Source: Gymnogyps californianus
Taxonomy: Eukaryota; Chordata; Aves; Accipitriformes; Cathartidae
Length of the DNA stretch: 64,000 nucleotides
Direction of reading: 5' to 3'
Assembly (NCBI RefSeq): GCF_018139145.2
Contig: NC_059500.1
Span: 19,158,101-19,222,100 of the forward strand
The notes under the pieces were generated by a model that worked only from the letters and a program-made list of their open reading frames with translations, did not search any database and was not told the DNA's origin. Shown piece by piece: positions 1 to 11,516 of the stretch. Position 1 is the stretch's first letter. Each line of letters begins with the position of its first letter. A program made the position numbers and the translations under genes.

Positions 1-1435
1 GGTTAGTACTAAAAAAAGAAGCAGTGGAGAAAAGTATTAGCCTCTTCAAAAGTCAGGATCACTTGGTCTTCGGTGAGAGTTATTTCATCTACGATTATAA
101 GCGTCTACTTTGTTCTATGGATATTCACAGTTGCTGTAAATAGATAAAAACCACTTTAACTGTTCATGTGAAAATAAACTGTCTCAGCCTTTAAGGTAGC
201 ACAGCAGCCTGAACTGTATCCAAGAAAGTTAAATGTTAAAATAAATACTGACTTATTTTGTAAAGTTCCTTTCAACAATCGTCACTCCAACATTGAAATA
301 TGACGCCTCCAAGCCATACTTTACAGAAAATGAGTGTTTTCACAGATTTTAAAGTGTCAACACATCCTCTAAAAAAAATCTTGAAAAATAATTCCTTGAA
401 GAAAAAAGATATGAATATGAATTACCCCATGAAACATTTATAGAAGGAGAATGGATCAATTCTACACTCTAGTAGAACTACAAACCCATGATATATAATG
501 ACCTTGCTTTTACCTTAACTGCTGATACTGAAGAATCACTGAACGCCAAGCATTTGATAGAGGTCTAATACGCTATTTGAGTAGTAATCTAAAAAAATAA
601 TAAGTGCTTTTGCCCATTAAAAATAGTATTGCCATTGATAGCAATATGCCACAGGCCTTAGGCTAACTTTGCCATCTGCTAAATTTGCTCTCCCCAGCCC
701 TGGCTTGTTAGGCTTGTTATCAACTTATTATGAGAACTTGTGCAAACTGAAGGTTGGTACCAGGTACATCTTCCTATGATGTGGAGTTCAAGCATGGGAT
801 AATAGCAAAGGCCTTGAAAATACAAACAAGGTTGAAAACAGACGCCCAAGGAGAACTCGCTGATGGCCATTGCTGCTTGTGGTAGAAGTATGTCCTTACA
901 AGCAAGGAAAATGACTGCATTAAACAGAACAAAGAAAAGCAGCAGAAGCTCAAGGCAGAAACCCCAGGCGGATTACTGGGACTGTGAGCATGTTGCACAC
1001 TTCAAGGACCCTAGGACCCAAAGGCCCTCTCTCTCTCTCCCTTTACCTGCTCCAAGAAGCTTGGTTCTCCCTTTCTCCACATGCAAGCTGCAAGAACACG
1101 TAAATTTGCTCAAAATTCACCGCTCTGCTGCAACCTACAATTGTTTGTTGAAAACAACATTCTTGGACAGGGTAACACCTCCATGGTTGCAGCTACAGGT
1201 CCAGGGTGCTTCTGGCTTAACTGTTTTTGTTTTAGTTTAGTCAATAGCAAAGCAAATTTAAATAACACACACCTCTACATTTACCCAGCTTCCATGTCAT
1301 GGAAGTTTGTTTTCAAACAACTTTATCCACACCACTTTTTGCTTCAAGCTTATTTTCAAGTACTGTTTGGTTTCTCTGTAATTACCTACAGTAATCAGGC
1401 GCTGTCCAGCCTGCAGAACTACCTTTCCAGACTAG
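1..1435. other. No gene recognised; AT-rich unique sequence
   Basis: AT-rich sequence with frequent stop codons in all frames. Two overlapping open frames of about 125 codons lie at 863-1458, but their translations have no recognisable domain, and compositional bias with chance is the simplest explanation. The stretch ends at the 5-bp target-site duplication agaca (1436-1440) of the adjoining LTR. Confidence 0.6.
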
Positions 1436-1626
1436 AGACATGTGTTGGGTTTGTGTAGCGAGGGAGGGGCTACAGGGGGGGCCCTGTGAGAAGCTGCTAG
1501 AAGCTTCCCTGGCTCCAACCCGGACCCAACTCTGGCCAAGGCCGAGCCCATCAGCAACGATGGTAGCGCCTCTGTGATAGCACATTTAAGAAGGGGGAAA
1601 AAAAACTCCTGAGGTGTGAGCGTAAG

Positions 1627-1693
1627 ATGGAGGAGGAAGAAGAAGAAGAAGAACAAGAAGAAGAGGAGGAAGAGGAGTAGCAGCAGCAGCAGC
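1627..1693 (+). repeat. GAA/GAGGA then CAG simple repeat inside LTR
   Basis: Imperfect GAA and GAGGA triplets run into four CAG triplets just after the TATA-like TTTAAG of the solo LTR. The copies at 39388 and 50014 lack this long triplet run, so it expanded in this copy or its subfamily. Confidence 0.8.
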
Positions 1694-1827
1694 TACAGTA
1701 AAGAGAGCAGGAGAGGAAGAAGAAGATGGCAGAAGGAGAGGAGCTCCAGTGAGGAGAGGAGTGGGATGTGAGAGAACCAACCATGCAGACACCGAGGTCA
1801 GTGAAGAAGGAGAGGGAGGAGGTGCGC

Positions 1828-1924
1828 CGGAGCAGAGATTCCCCTGCAGCCCGTGGTGAGAGGGCAGGCTGTCCCCCGGCAGCCCATGGAGGTTAACGGT
1901 GGAGCAGAGATTCCCCTGCAGCCC
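1828..1924 (+). repeat. Local duplication of a 24-bp GC-rich segment in LTR
   Basis: The segment GGAGCAGAGATTCCCCTGCA plus GCCC occurs near 1829 and again at 1901, 73 bp apart. The family A LTR at 39388 has it only once, so this is a duplication private to this copy or its subfamily. Confidence 0.6.
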
Positions 1925-1933
1925 CTGGAGGAC

Positions 1934-2094
1934 CCCACGCCGGAGCGGGTGGCTGGGCCCAGAAAAGGCTGTGACTCTGTGGGAAAGCCCACGCTGGAGC
2001 AGTTTATGGAAGACTGCAGTACATGGAAAGGACTCATGTTGGAGAAGTTTGTGGAGAACTGTCTCCTGTGGCAGGGACCCCACGCTGGAGCAGG
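1934..2094 (+). repeat. 45-54 bp minisatellite inside LTR, about 3.3 units
   Basis: Each unit starts CCCACGCTGGAGCAG or a close variant and ends in GGAA/GGGA(C). Unit starts are near 1934, 1988 and 2033, with a partial unit from 2078. The LTRs at 39388 and 50014 carry about 5.3 units each, so copy number varies between family members. Confidence 0.75.
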
Positions 2095-2521
2095 GGAAGA
2101 GTGTGAGGAGTCCTCCTCCTGAGGAGGAAGGAGCGGCAGAGACCAAGTAGGATGAACTGACCGCAACCCCCATTCCCCGTCCCCCTGCGCCGCTGGGGGG
2201 GAGGAGGTGGAGGTACCGGGAGCAAAGCTGAGCCCGGGAAGAAGGGAGGGGCGGGGGGAAGGCGTGTTTCTAAGATACGGTTCTGTTTCTCATCATCCTA
2301 CTCTGATTTGGTTGTTAACAAATTAAATTGGTTTATTTTTCTCCAAAATCGAGTCTGTTTTGCCTGTGACCATAAGGGGTGAGTGATCCCTCCCTGTCCT
2401 TGTCTCGACCCACGAGCTTTTTTGCTGTATTTTCTCCTCCCCATCCTACCTGGGGGTGGAGGAGTGAGCGAGCGGCTGTGTGGTGCTTTGTTGCCAGCTG
2501 GGCTTAGACCACGACAAGACA

Positions 2522-5500
2522 ACTGGCATTAATCTAACAACCTGACCCAAAAAATTCTGATTTCTCTGTCCAGTTTTAATTCCAGACTATCAGAAGACAC
2601 AAAGTTTTTTCCCAGACCCTCAACTGCATCCACTCTGACCAGGCCAGAATTATGTCCTCCACAACTCACTATCAATTTCACTATTATTTGCTTTCAATAT
2701 GTGTTACCCAATCTATGTTTTTGCCAACTGTTTCTTTAAGAAACCACAGTAAGAAATACATAAGATGTGCAGAGTTAACATATTCTGTCTGGGGTAACTA
2801 TTAAAAAAAGATTTTAAGAACAGGCTACCTGTTTACTGTCTCTCTTAACTGGAATTGGTTTCTGTCATGTACATAGAGATGTAGAATTTAAGCCTTTTCA
2901 TTCTGTTCTCCATATTTCTAGACAGTCTGAACCATGAAGGAGCTTTTAATTGCTTTCCTATAAAGAATATTTCCAGACTACATTTTACATCTGATATTAG
3001 GTATTGTACAAAAATCAGAGACTAGGCATTTTGATAGATTACGGTGTTACCAGCTCCCTTCAGAGAATCTCATCATGAAATTGGGACATGCTTAAAAGAG
3101 TTTAATTCATCCATCTTCACTGTATTCTGAATCATCTATTTATTTTTACAAATTTGAAAATTCAACATATTTGTCAAATCAATCATACCTTTTTATTTGT
3201 TTAAATAGCTTTGTTTTCATGTAACCAATCATACTAAGAATACTTACAATTCAGTTTGATCAGTAATCTATGAGTAAGTTTGGCAGATATTCAATCCTTC
3301 CTACACTTCACTTCCTCCCTGCATTTACAGAGTGACATTTATTTTATTTATCTGTGGGGGAAAAAAAATCCAACAACAACAAAGATCTTTTTTAGTCATT
3401 ATTGATGAGTGTTTCAGACTTATATCCACAGGTGTTTTCTATGAAACAAGATAAGAATCTGAATGCCCGAACATTTACTTTTAAATAAAGTAAGTAATCA
3501 ATAAAGTGTGTATTCAGTGTGCTGTAAAATAATCTGCAAAAATCTTATATTACCTCAATGCGTCTGCATAAATGCACCTGGTCAAATGAATTTGTCACTG
3601 GAGCACTTTAGGAGTAAGTGCTACAGTAAGAATATCTCTAAATCCTGTTCTTTTTCAGAATGTATCATCAACACAAGAACATATATTGCATGCATGGTAT
3701 AAACACATAGTTTTAAGTTATTTTGTGGCCATGTTATACCATCTACAAAAAATTATTTTATGTAGACTATAAATAAAATAATCCATCTTGTCCTTTGTGG
3801 CTCCTGGAAAAACAACTGATTCTCCAGTTAGAAACCAGTCTTCTCTTTATTTGTCAAATTGAGAAAAATAACAGAGACTTTCTTTACAAACGTAATTTAT
3901 GAAATAAACCTGCAACTCTCAGATTAATCAGATCAGTTTCAGAATGATTGGCCAGTAGTTACTCTGGCAATAAAAACACAAGCAGTGGAAAAGAGATCTG
4001 ACTCTTCAGAGAGATGATTCAAGCCCATTTCAGGGATTTAGATCCGGCAATGTTTATACCTATGTTGAACAGACCAAGTTTCTCTTTTCCTATGGCACTC
4101 AGGAGAATTCTGTCCTGTTTCTTGCCCACAGAACAGCTGTTAGATGAAGCACTGAAAAATTAAATAGTATTGCCTTCCCTCTGGTATTTTCTTAGCATTT
4201 TCAGCACCACCAGGTGGTACATTGATATGCAGCAGCCACAGGACGACAGCATCTAGAGAGTTCATGCAAAGAGTTCTATTCTAAATTCCATGTCAGCACC
4301 ACATTACTTTTCAGATATAGGCTATTTATTCAACTTCATCACTCCTACACTCTGCATACAAACTCTAAAAGCTACCATTAGGTGTACTATCAGCCCAGAA
4401 ATTCTGGACCAAAGCAAAAGCAAACTGACCCCTCACTTTGTAGAACACAGAACAAAATCAGTAAAATCATTGATATAATTACATCAAAGAGCAAATAACA
4501 CTAGTAAGCACAACTCCCTACTAGAAAGAGTGAAAATTAGTTTCATTTCCATACATTAGCAGGCAAGTATTCATTGCACCTTACAGGGTGAAAAATAAAC
4601 TAAATCTTGCCACTTTCTGTACAAAATCATATGCCTAATAAATAGTCTGGGCTGTCAGTGGCTATGTAACAGTAAATAGGTGAATACACACATGGAGTGA
4701 TAGACACGGAAGAAATTGTATCTATAATGAGTTGAGCAAAATATTTTGGGCTCAGTAGGTTAAGCACAGACAGATCCCCCTACTTCCTATTGTACATTTT
4801 AGAAAAGTTGTCACTTCAAAATAACAGCTCCAGACGGGCCTATGACTAGGGTTTTGCTTAATGAAGTGCCAGTAATAAGATGCACGAATTTCTATGCTAA
4901 CCCATAGATGAATACAGAATAAAAACATAGTGCCATGGGTTTTTTTGAGACATTAAATAAATAACCAAAGAGGAGTGGGATATGGAGAATTTTATGCTTC
5001 TTGAGGTAAAAAGATGTCAATTACCAAGTCAAATGTAGAAAATTACACTTAGATGTTAGAAAAGGGCTTATGTGCCCATAAGCTTGCCTGATTTTTCTAG
5101 CTATATCACAAGTCTATTAAAAAGAAATTACCTTCACTTACAAACCTTGCCTCATCTAGCAAAGTGTTTTTAAATATACAGAGAAGTGAAATGATGCTTA
5201 TTTTCAATTAAGAGGAAAAGTAGAACACCATTACGATAAGGAGGAAATAAATAGGGTTTAGGGGAGAAATATTCGTTCCTTCAGTACATCCAGACAGATA
5301 TAATGGGGAAACAGGTACTCAAGCTTCGCAAAGTGTACTTGCTAGTGGATACTACCTGAAGCATAAGTTATGCAGGAAGACAGAACTTCTATCAGGACAG
5401 TCTGTGCAAGTCAACTGGTTTTACGGAAGATGGGCAAGCAGATCTGCAACACTGCAAAGTGGAACTCTTGCTCTTTTCCTCTCTGTCTGCACGAGAGCTG

Positions 5501-6118
5501 CTCCCTCTGTGCTGCTGGTTCAGCTGCTTACTGAGCTGACTTAACTCACGAACCCAGCAGAAAAACATCCACTTTTGCTGTTGTCCTTCTTGCCTTCCTC
5601 TATTTTATACCTACTGATAAATAAGTTGTCTCTTGCGGATAGTGTGAAGCATTTTTAATTTGTAGTTTGTTTTAGTCTTATCTGACTTAAGTGTATTTGT
5701 AATGTAAGCAAAAAGTAACTAGGCCTTCCTCACCAGATGATTTAGTGAATCCTTCTGCAGAGGATCTTGATTACCCTAGCTCCTTAAGGTATTCTCTAGA
5801 ATATACAATAGCAGAAGTGCCTTCCAGTGAACAGCAATGTACAAAAACATTGGGGAACATACTTGCTTGACCAGAGAGCTTCAGGGAAACTTGTCACAAT
5901 TCTCCTTTGGGATCACTGCAGGCAACAGCTTTTGTCCTAGAGCACAGTCATTTTCTACAGGAAAAGCTGAGGTATGGTCTTACAGCACATCATCTACTCT
6001 GCAACCCTACAAAGAGACTGGCTGCTGGGCATAGGCTGTATGAGCTTCTCTTCAGAATTATTTAATTTATGCAGTGCATCTCACTTACTTAATTCTAGAA
6101 GACTTCATTTAAATACAA
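2522..6118. other. No gene recognised; AT-rich unique sequence
   Basis: About 3.6 kb of AT-rich sequence with only short chance open frames and no LTR or CR1 similarity that I can see. The one motif singled out is a CTCF-like core near 4207. The stretch ends at the left copy of the tcatg duplication (6119-6123) of the next LTR. Confidence 0.6.
4207..4220 (+). promoter_or_regulatory. Possible CTCF core motif
   Basis: CCACCAGGTGGTAC matches the vertebrate CTCF core consensus (CCASYAGRKGGCRS) at 13 of 14 positions by eye; T replaces the C of GGC. One match in 64 kb can arise by chance. Occupancy is unknown. Confidence 0.25.
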
Positions 6119-6123
6119 TCATG

Positions 6124-6712
6124 TGTCGTGGTTTAACCCCAGCCAGCAACTCAGCACCACGCCGCCGCTTCCCCCTCCCCCCTCCTAATGGGGTGGGGAG
6201 GAGGAGGGAAAAAAAAGTAAAATTCATGGGTTAAGGTAAGAACAGTTTAATAACTAAAGTAAAATAAAATATATTACTAAGAATAATAATAATATAATAA
6301 TAATAATTGTAATGAAAAGGAATATAACAAAAAAAAGGAAATAACACCCAAGAAAAGACAAGTGCTGCGCAATGTAATTGCTCACCACCCGCTGACCGAT
6401 GCCCAAGCAGCGATCCGCCCCTCCCAGCCAACTCCCCCTGTTTACATACTGGGCATGATGTTCCATGGTATGGAATATCCCTTTGGCTAGTTCAGGTCAG
6501 CTGTCCTGGCTATGCTCCTTCCCAGCTTCTTGCACACCTGCTTGCTGGCAGAGCATGGGAAACTGAAAAATCCTTAACTTAAGAGAAGCGCTACTTAGCA
6601 ACAACTAAAACATCAGAGTGTTATCAACATTATTCTCACACTAAATCCAAAACACAACACTATACCAGCTATTAAGAAGAAAATTAACTCTATCCCAGCT
6701 GAAACCAGGACA
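6124..6712 (-). mobile_element. Solo LTR, family B copy 1 (ERVL-like)
   Basis: A 589-bp LTR in minus orientation. On the plus strand it runs from TGTCGTGGTTTAACC to CAGCTGAAACCAGGACA, with exact 5-bp target duplications tcatg at 6119-6123 and 6713-6717. Read on the minus strand it matches the LTRs at 43625 (plus) and 31568 (minus): TGTCCTGGTTTCAGC start, a block around GGGATATTCCATACCATG, a weak TATA (TATGTAAAC here against TATATAAAC in the others), then a TAA-rich stretch and an ATTAAA-like signal. A TAA microsatellite lies at about 6283-6307. There is no internal retroviral sequence, so it is a solo LTR. It is not the mate of the 31568 LTR, because the duplications differ. Confidence 0.9.
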
Positions 6713-6717
6713 TCATG

Positions 6718-7694
6718 TCACGTTTTCCTTCTGTTCCATGAAAAAAAAGAAAAAAAAAAATTATCAGTCAAGGTTAAGGATGACAAGCTAAGCAAGAGCC
6801 TAACATTTCCCCTGGCAAGATGCAAAATAAACCAACATGCTTGAATAGACCCTCTGCTCCTGTTAGATATTTCATTACTGTCCTACACACCTTGACCAAT
6901 TCCGTTGTATTACTAATTGCCACTGTTGTTACCAAATTGATTTCTATAATCCTCATGATTTGTTTTTGCTGCATTTTTCAAGTTATGTCCTCAAGAGAGG
7001 GAAGTTGATTTCTTCTTTGCAGCTGCAAGGATAGTATGTGTTCTTCAGCTCAAAACTGTGACATTAGAGAGTCCACATCATCTCACAGAGTGTTGCAGTG
7101 GGTGGTGGTCTTGCTTCTTTTCAACAGTAGACTAGATTGAAAGTTATGATTAAGGAGTTAATAGATGATTTATTATGACTCAGGGATGGTTTTTGTAGTG
7201 AAAGAAATTGGGTGGAAAGAAATAAACTATGAAAAAAATAGCTTCATAACTTCTATTAGTGTCTTTTTTAATAGTCTGTATGGTTTTCTTCAAATAAAAC
7301 CACAGTCTTTTGCAACTCATGACATATAATTACAGAGTCTTGTTTTCTTTTCATATATGTTGACTTGAAGTCTTACTTTTTTGTATTTCATTTGATTTTG
7401 TGCAAAGTTTTCCAATTTCAAGTGCAAGGGTACATATTTGTAAATTTTTTGCGATGCACAGGCTTGCTATTTTCCTTACTGCAAAGGCAATTTATTTTTA
7501 GTAAAGCAAATAATTACTTACATATAATAAGGATTTTTCTTGCCAAAGCAGTATTTAAAATGCACCTATAGTTTTACTTAATGCTGTGGTAGGAACTTGT
7601 TAAAATAAAGTTAATGATCATAGCATTAAATTCCAAAATTAGACAGGACATACCGATATGACACGTGGGAAATGATACCAAGAACTAACATTTT
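6718..7694. other. No gene recognised
   Basis: AT-rich sequence between an LTR and a CR1. It holds a short A-rich run (about 6739-6760) and chance open frames of 60-70 codons with no recognisable product. Confidence 0.55.
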
Positions 7695-8445
7695 CACAGA
7701 ATCATAGAACAGTTTGGATTAGAAGGGACCTTTAAAGATCATCTAGTCCAACCCCCCTGCCATGGGCAGGGACATCCTTCACTAGATCAGGCTGCTCAAA
7801 GCCCCATCCAACCTGATCTTGACACTTCCAGTGATGAGGCAGCCACAACTTCTCTGGGCAACCTGTGGAGACTCATGAGAGCAGAGTAGAGGGGCAGAAT
7901 CAGCTCCGTCAACCTGCTGGTCCTGCTTCTTTTTATGCAGCCCAGGGTATGATTGTCTTTCTGGGCTGCAAGCACACATTGCTGGCTCATGTCCAATTCT
8001 TCGTCCACCAGTATGCCTCAGTCCTTCTCTGGAGGGCTGTTCTCAATCCATTCATCCCACAGTCTGTATTGATTTTGGGGATTGCCCCAGTCGAGGTGCA
8101 GGATCTTGCACTTGCTCTTGTTGAACTTCATGAGGTCCACATGGGCCCACTCCTCAAGCCTGTCAAGTTGATTCCGTCAAGCGAATCAACTGCACCCGTC
8201 CACTTGGCATCATCTGCGAATCTGCTGAGAGTGCACTCAATCCTGCTATCTATGTTGTTGATGAAGAAATTAAATAGTATTAGTCCCAGTACGGGCTTTT
8301 GAGGGACACCACTTGTTACTGGTTTCCACTTGGACATTGAACAATTGACTGTAACTCTTTGGATATGACCATCCAGATAATTCCTTATCCAACAGTCTTA
8401 TCTGTCAACCCCATATCTCTCCAGTTTAGCAGCAAGAATTCTCTC
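7695..8445 (-). mobile_element. CR1 LINE 3' fragment with internal deletion (copy 1)
   Basis: A minus-strand CR1. Its 3' end lies at the left (CAGAATCATAGAACAG, complement of the CR1 tail) and it includes the conserved block CCCCCCTGCCATGGGCAGGG. Minus-strand translation gives CR1 reverse-transcriptase relics, such as a stretch starting [19 protein letters not shown] (8008 downwards) and SKWKPVTSGVPQKPVLG near 8330. At about 7864/7865 the sequence jumps from the LYSALMSLH region straight to LPREVV. Compared with the CR1 at 42527-45830 this removes about 116 codons and keeps the frame. The same junction is present at 39034/39035 in the CR1 at 38296-39210. The 5' (right) limit near 8445 is approximate. 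The copy is inactive: 5'-truncated, with frame breaks. Confidence 0.85.
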
Positions 8446-10928
8446 ACTTTCACCATTGTCACACTGAGGGTGTGACACTCATATCATTCAACAGCTGTAA
8501 ACTAACTTGCATATCTTTAGCACTGCAGGTATATCACTAGTCTTAGAACAATTTATTTTCTTCCCTAAATATTTTTCCTGAAGATTCCCTAAATCTCCCT
8601 GATTAGCAGTGAGTTGTTGTGGGTACACTGCAAGCAATAGGTAAGTATTGAAAGCTAGCTCAGATGTCAAGTTGCTGTAATGGAGGCATTGGCATGAAGT
8701 TTGCCTATCAGACCAACTTTCTGAGATTGAAATCCATTAACACAACTTTCTCTTGGAAAGGTAATTTTTTTAAAAATAATTTACTCTAGCATTTCTAGGT
8801 TCTTTAGATTGTTCATTCATCATGTTATGTACGAGGCATAATTCAACAAATGATGTGAATTTTAAGTTTTTCCAATTATTCTGCTCCCTTTTTCATCCTA
8901 TAATTTTAAGGAATTATGTTCCTGTTTCTCCAGATCAGTTCTGTGGTCTGCCCCATAATTTTTGCAGCTGTAGGCCTACGGCTGCCCAGATGTGCTCTAA
9001 AAAAATTCTTCCAAGGCAGCCTGGCCATGCACAGTTTATACATTGTTATCACGTAACTACAGCGTTCATAGTGTCAGGGGAAATCAGCTTAGATGCAGGA
9101 GGTCACTCACATAAAGAGGGAGACAGAAGGAAAAAGGCAACAGTTGTTTTCGGTGAAGAGCAGAAGAGATTTTCATTTCCATGCCTGAGTTTCCAGCCAC
9201 TGTCAACAACATAGGGGTACTATATATTTTGACTTAATTTTTCAATTAGTAGCTTTCCTTCTTTTGCAGGTTCAGTTGTTTTTTAGCAAATAATTTCTCA
9301 AACTGTTTTGTATTGCTTGATTTACAGGCATATAATGAACCATGGATACAAAAATTAGCCTTTTGAACCAGCAATTACTGACTGAAACACAGTCTCCACA
9401 ATAATCACAGCCACCAAAATGGAAGCCACATTCTGGGAAATGGAAGTCTTTAAAGCTATAATGTCTAAAAAACAGAGGTATATTAGACAGTATTATTATC
9501 ATGTTTACTCTCTCAGCAATTGAAGTGATGTGGAAGAAAGAATATGGAAACTGGAAAATAATCAGTTCTACATAGAGCTTAGTGTACTGTCAAAATGATG
9601 AAGACTTTAGCATGGAGAAGAAAGCTTCTGTTATATCAGCAGTCAGGTGTTGCATCTAATCATTCAGGTTGCTTCTTTTCAGCACCGTGAGTATTACCTA
9701 CATCCTGGAAAAGATCACAGGACTTAGACATGACAGTAATTTAAGTTTTACAGTGTTTACTTATAAATATTAATGTGCATATAGTCACTCACAGATACAT
9801 AAACATACAAAACCTTAGGTAGGAATTATTGTGGCACTTTACTTGCATTTTTGTTATACAGCATTCAGCCAGAAAAAACTTCTGGATAAAGAGCTCAGGC
9901 CAGATGCACTCTAACATCACAAGGGTAACACCACAAACTAGTCTTTGTTGTGTCTATAATGTTGTAACATGAGCAACATTTGTTTGGTGCCAAAATTCAC
10001 TAACACTGTGACTCTGTAAATATTTTCTGCATAGCAATGTTGAGCAGATTTAATTCTGTTGCTTTCATCTTCTGTACTGATCCTTTTCATACTTACTTGC
10101 CACTAGGCCCACAGACATTTAAATTGCTGTCAGAGTCAACTCATGCAACCACAAGTCAAACACGTTCCAGTGCAATTTTGGTAGTATAAAAATAGTTGGA
10201 CCTAGGTCAGAGCCCCACAAAACTACACATTGATCAGTGGTGCAGGAAAAGTCAGTCACTACTACCAAATATTTACAAAGTAAATTTACAGGTCTGCCCA
10301 ATTCCCTGTGTAACCTCTTCAAAATAGATGGAAATCCAAAGTTCAAGTGCTTTTGCTGCAAGACAATCTTTCCCGTACTATTTATTTTTGCTATTTTCAT
10401 TAATTTTTAATCTCTTGAAGAGAAAGCTTCCTCTTAAGAAAATTATGAAGTTCAAGGCAATACTTTCAAAATTTGGAAGTATTGGAATCTAAGTAAAGAG
10501 ATGGGTTTTTTTTCATTTTCCTTCAGACAAATTAACAAGCCAATCAGATGGAAATAGCTAAATAGGATCCTATATCTAAAAACATATAATTGAATGGATT
10601 CCTGGAAACACCAGAAAAAAAGAACTACTCTTATCTTAAACTATGACAAAACATTAATGATGACATGAATTTCATGAAACAAATCACCTATATAAGCCAT
10701 AAGAATAACTGCTTAAGGAATTCTTTAGAATCGATTAAAATTTCTATGCACAACATTTTAAAATTCCAAAACTAAACTTGAAAAATCTACAATATAGAAA
10801 TTCTCTGCTTCACCTTAAAAAGCTAATAAAATAAAATTAATAAATAAAATCAAGAAAAGACTTGAGTCTGAGACATAAGGTAGTCTAGAACTTTCAAAAA
10901 ATAGTTTAACTCCATGTTTTCTTTATTT
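8446..10928. other. No gene recognised; AT-rich unique sequence
   Basis: No repeat family is recognised. Open frames at 8822-9214 (130 codons) and 10119-10400 (93 codons, minus) have no domain, no conserved motif and no splice context that I can support, and are treated as chance. Confidence 0.55.
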
Positions 10929-11516
10929 TGTATTAGATCTGGCTGGGATAGAGTTAACTTTCCCCATAGTAGCCCTCATAGTGCTATGCTTTATATTTGT
11001 GGCTAGAACTAACACACCAGTGTTTGAGCTACTGCTGAGCAGTGCTCACACAGCATCAGGGCTGTCTCTTCATCCCCCACTCCCCAACCCCCCAAAGGCC
11101 AGTTGGCTGGGGATGAGCAAGAGGCTGGGAGAGGACATAGCCAGGACAGCTGACCCAAAAAGACCAAAGGGACATTCCATACCATATGATGTCGATGTCT
11201 GCTCAGCCATAAAAACTAAGAGGAAGGGGCGGGAGGGAACTTGTTGTTAAGGTATTTGTTTTCTGAAGCAACTGCTATGCATACTGGAGCTCTGCTTCCC
11301 AGGAGATGACTGGACCTCACCTGCTGATGGGAAGTAAAGAATAAATCTTTTTGCTTTGCTTTGTTTCCATGCGTGGCCTTTGCTTTTCTTCTTTCAACTG
11401 CCTTTATCTTGACCGATGAGCTTTCCATCTTATTTCTCCCCCTATCCTGCTGAGAAGGAGGAGTGATAGAGCGGCTTGGTGGGCACCTGGCAGCCAGCCA
11501 AGGTCAACCCACCACA
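10929..11516 (+). mobile_element. Solo LTR, family C (ERVL-like), same family as the 29961 provirus
   Basis: A 588-bp LTR in plus orientation from TGTATTAGATCTGGCTGGG to GTCAACCCACCACA. It matches the 3' LTR of the provirus at 32639-33235 along its whole length, including GCTCACACAGCATCA, CAGGACAGCTGACCCAAA, CACCTGCTGA and the polyadenylation signal AATAAA (11340-11345). No internal sequence follows. The 5-bp flanks (tattt on the left, tttgt on the right) do not match, so the target duplication has decayed or one border is off by a few bases. A short open frame at 10981-11250 lies entirely within the LTR and is not considered a gene. Confidence 0.88.
11340..11345 (+). promoter_or_regulatory. 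LTR polyadenylation signal AATAAA
   Basis: A canonical AATAAA in the family C solo LTR, in the same place as the one at 33054-33059 in the provirus 3' LTR. It supports the plus orientation of both. Confidence 0.6.

Larger units (their letters stand above)
1441..2516 (+). mobile_element. Solo LTR, family A copy 1 (ERVL-like)
   Basis: A 1076-bp LTR that starts TGTGTTGGGTTT and ends CCACGACA. It is bounded by an exact 5-bp duplication, agaca at 1436-1440 and 2517-2521. No internal retroviral sequence adjoins it, so it is a solo LTR left by LTR-LTR recombination. Orientation follows from similarity to the copies at 39388 (plus) and 50014 (minus), which share the 5' two thirds, a TATA-like TTTAAG (here 1585-1590) and an internal minisatellite. 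The usual AATAAA is degraded here: the matching place near 2320 reads ACAAATTAAATT. The last roughly 110 bp do not match the other two family A copies. They resemble the end of the TGTCCTGG-type LTRs (6124, 31568, 43625), so this copy looks like a mosaic. It is much more GC-rich than its surroundings. ERVL assignment is inferred from the 5-bp duplication and general resemblance. Confidence 0.88.

Noticed and set aside
863..1458. Two overlapping 125-codon open frames
   Set aside because: They lie in different frames of the same DNA, show no motif, and the second ends in the LTR start, so there is no support for a gene.
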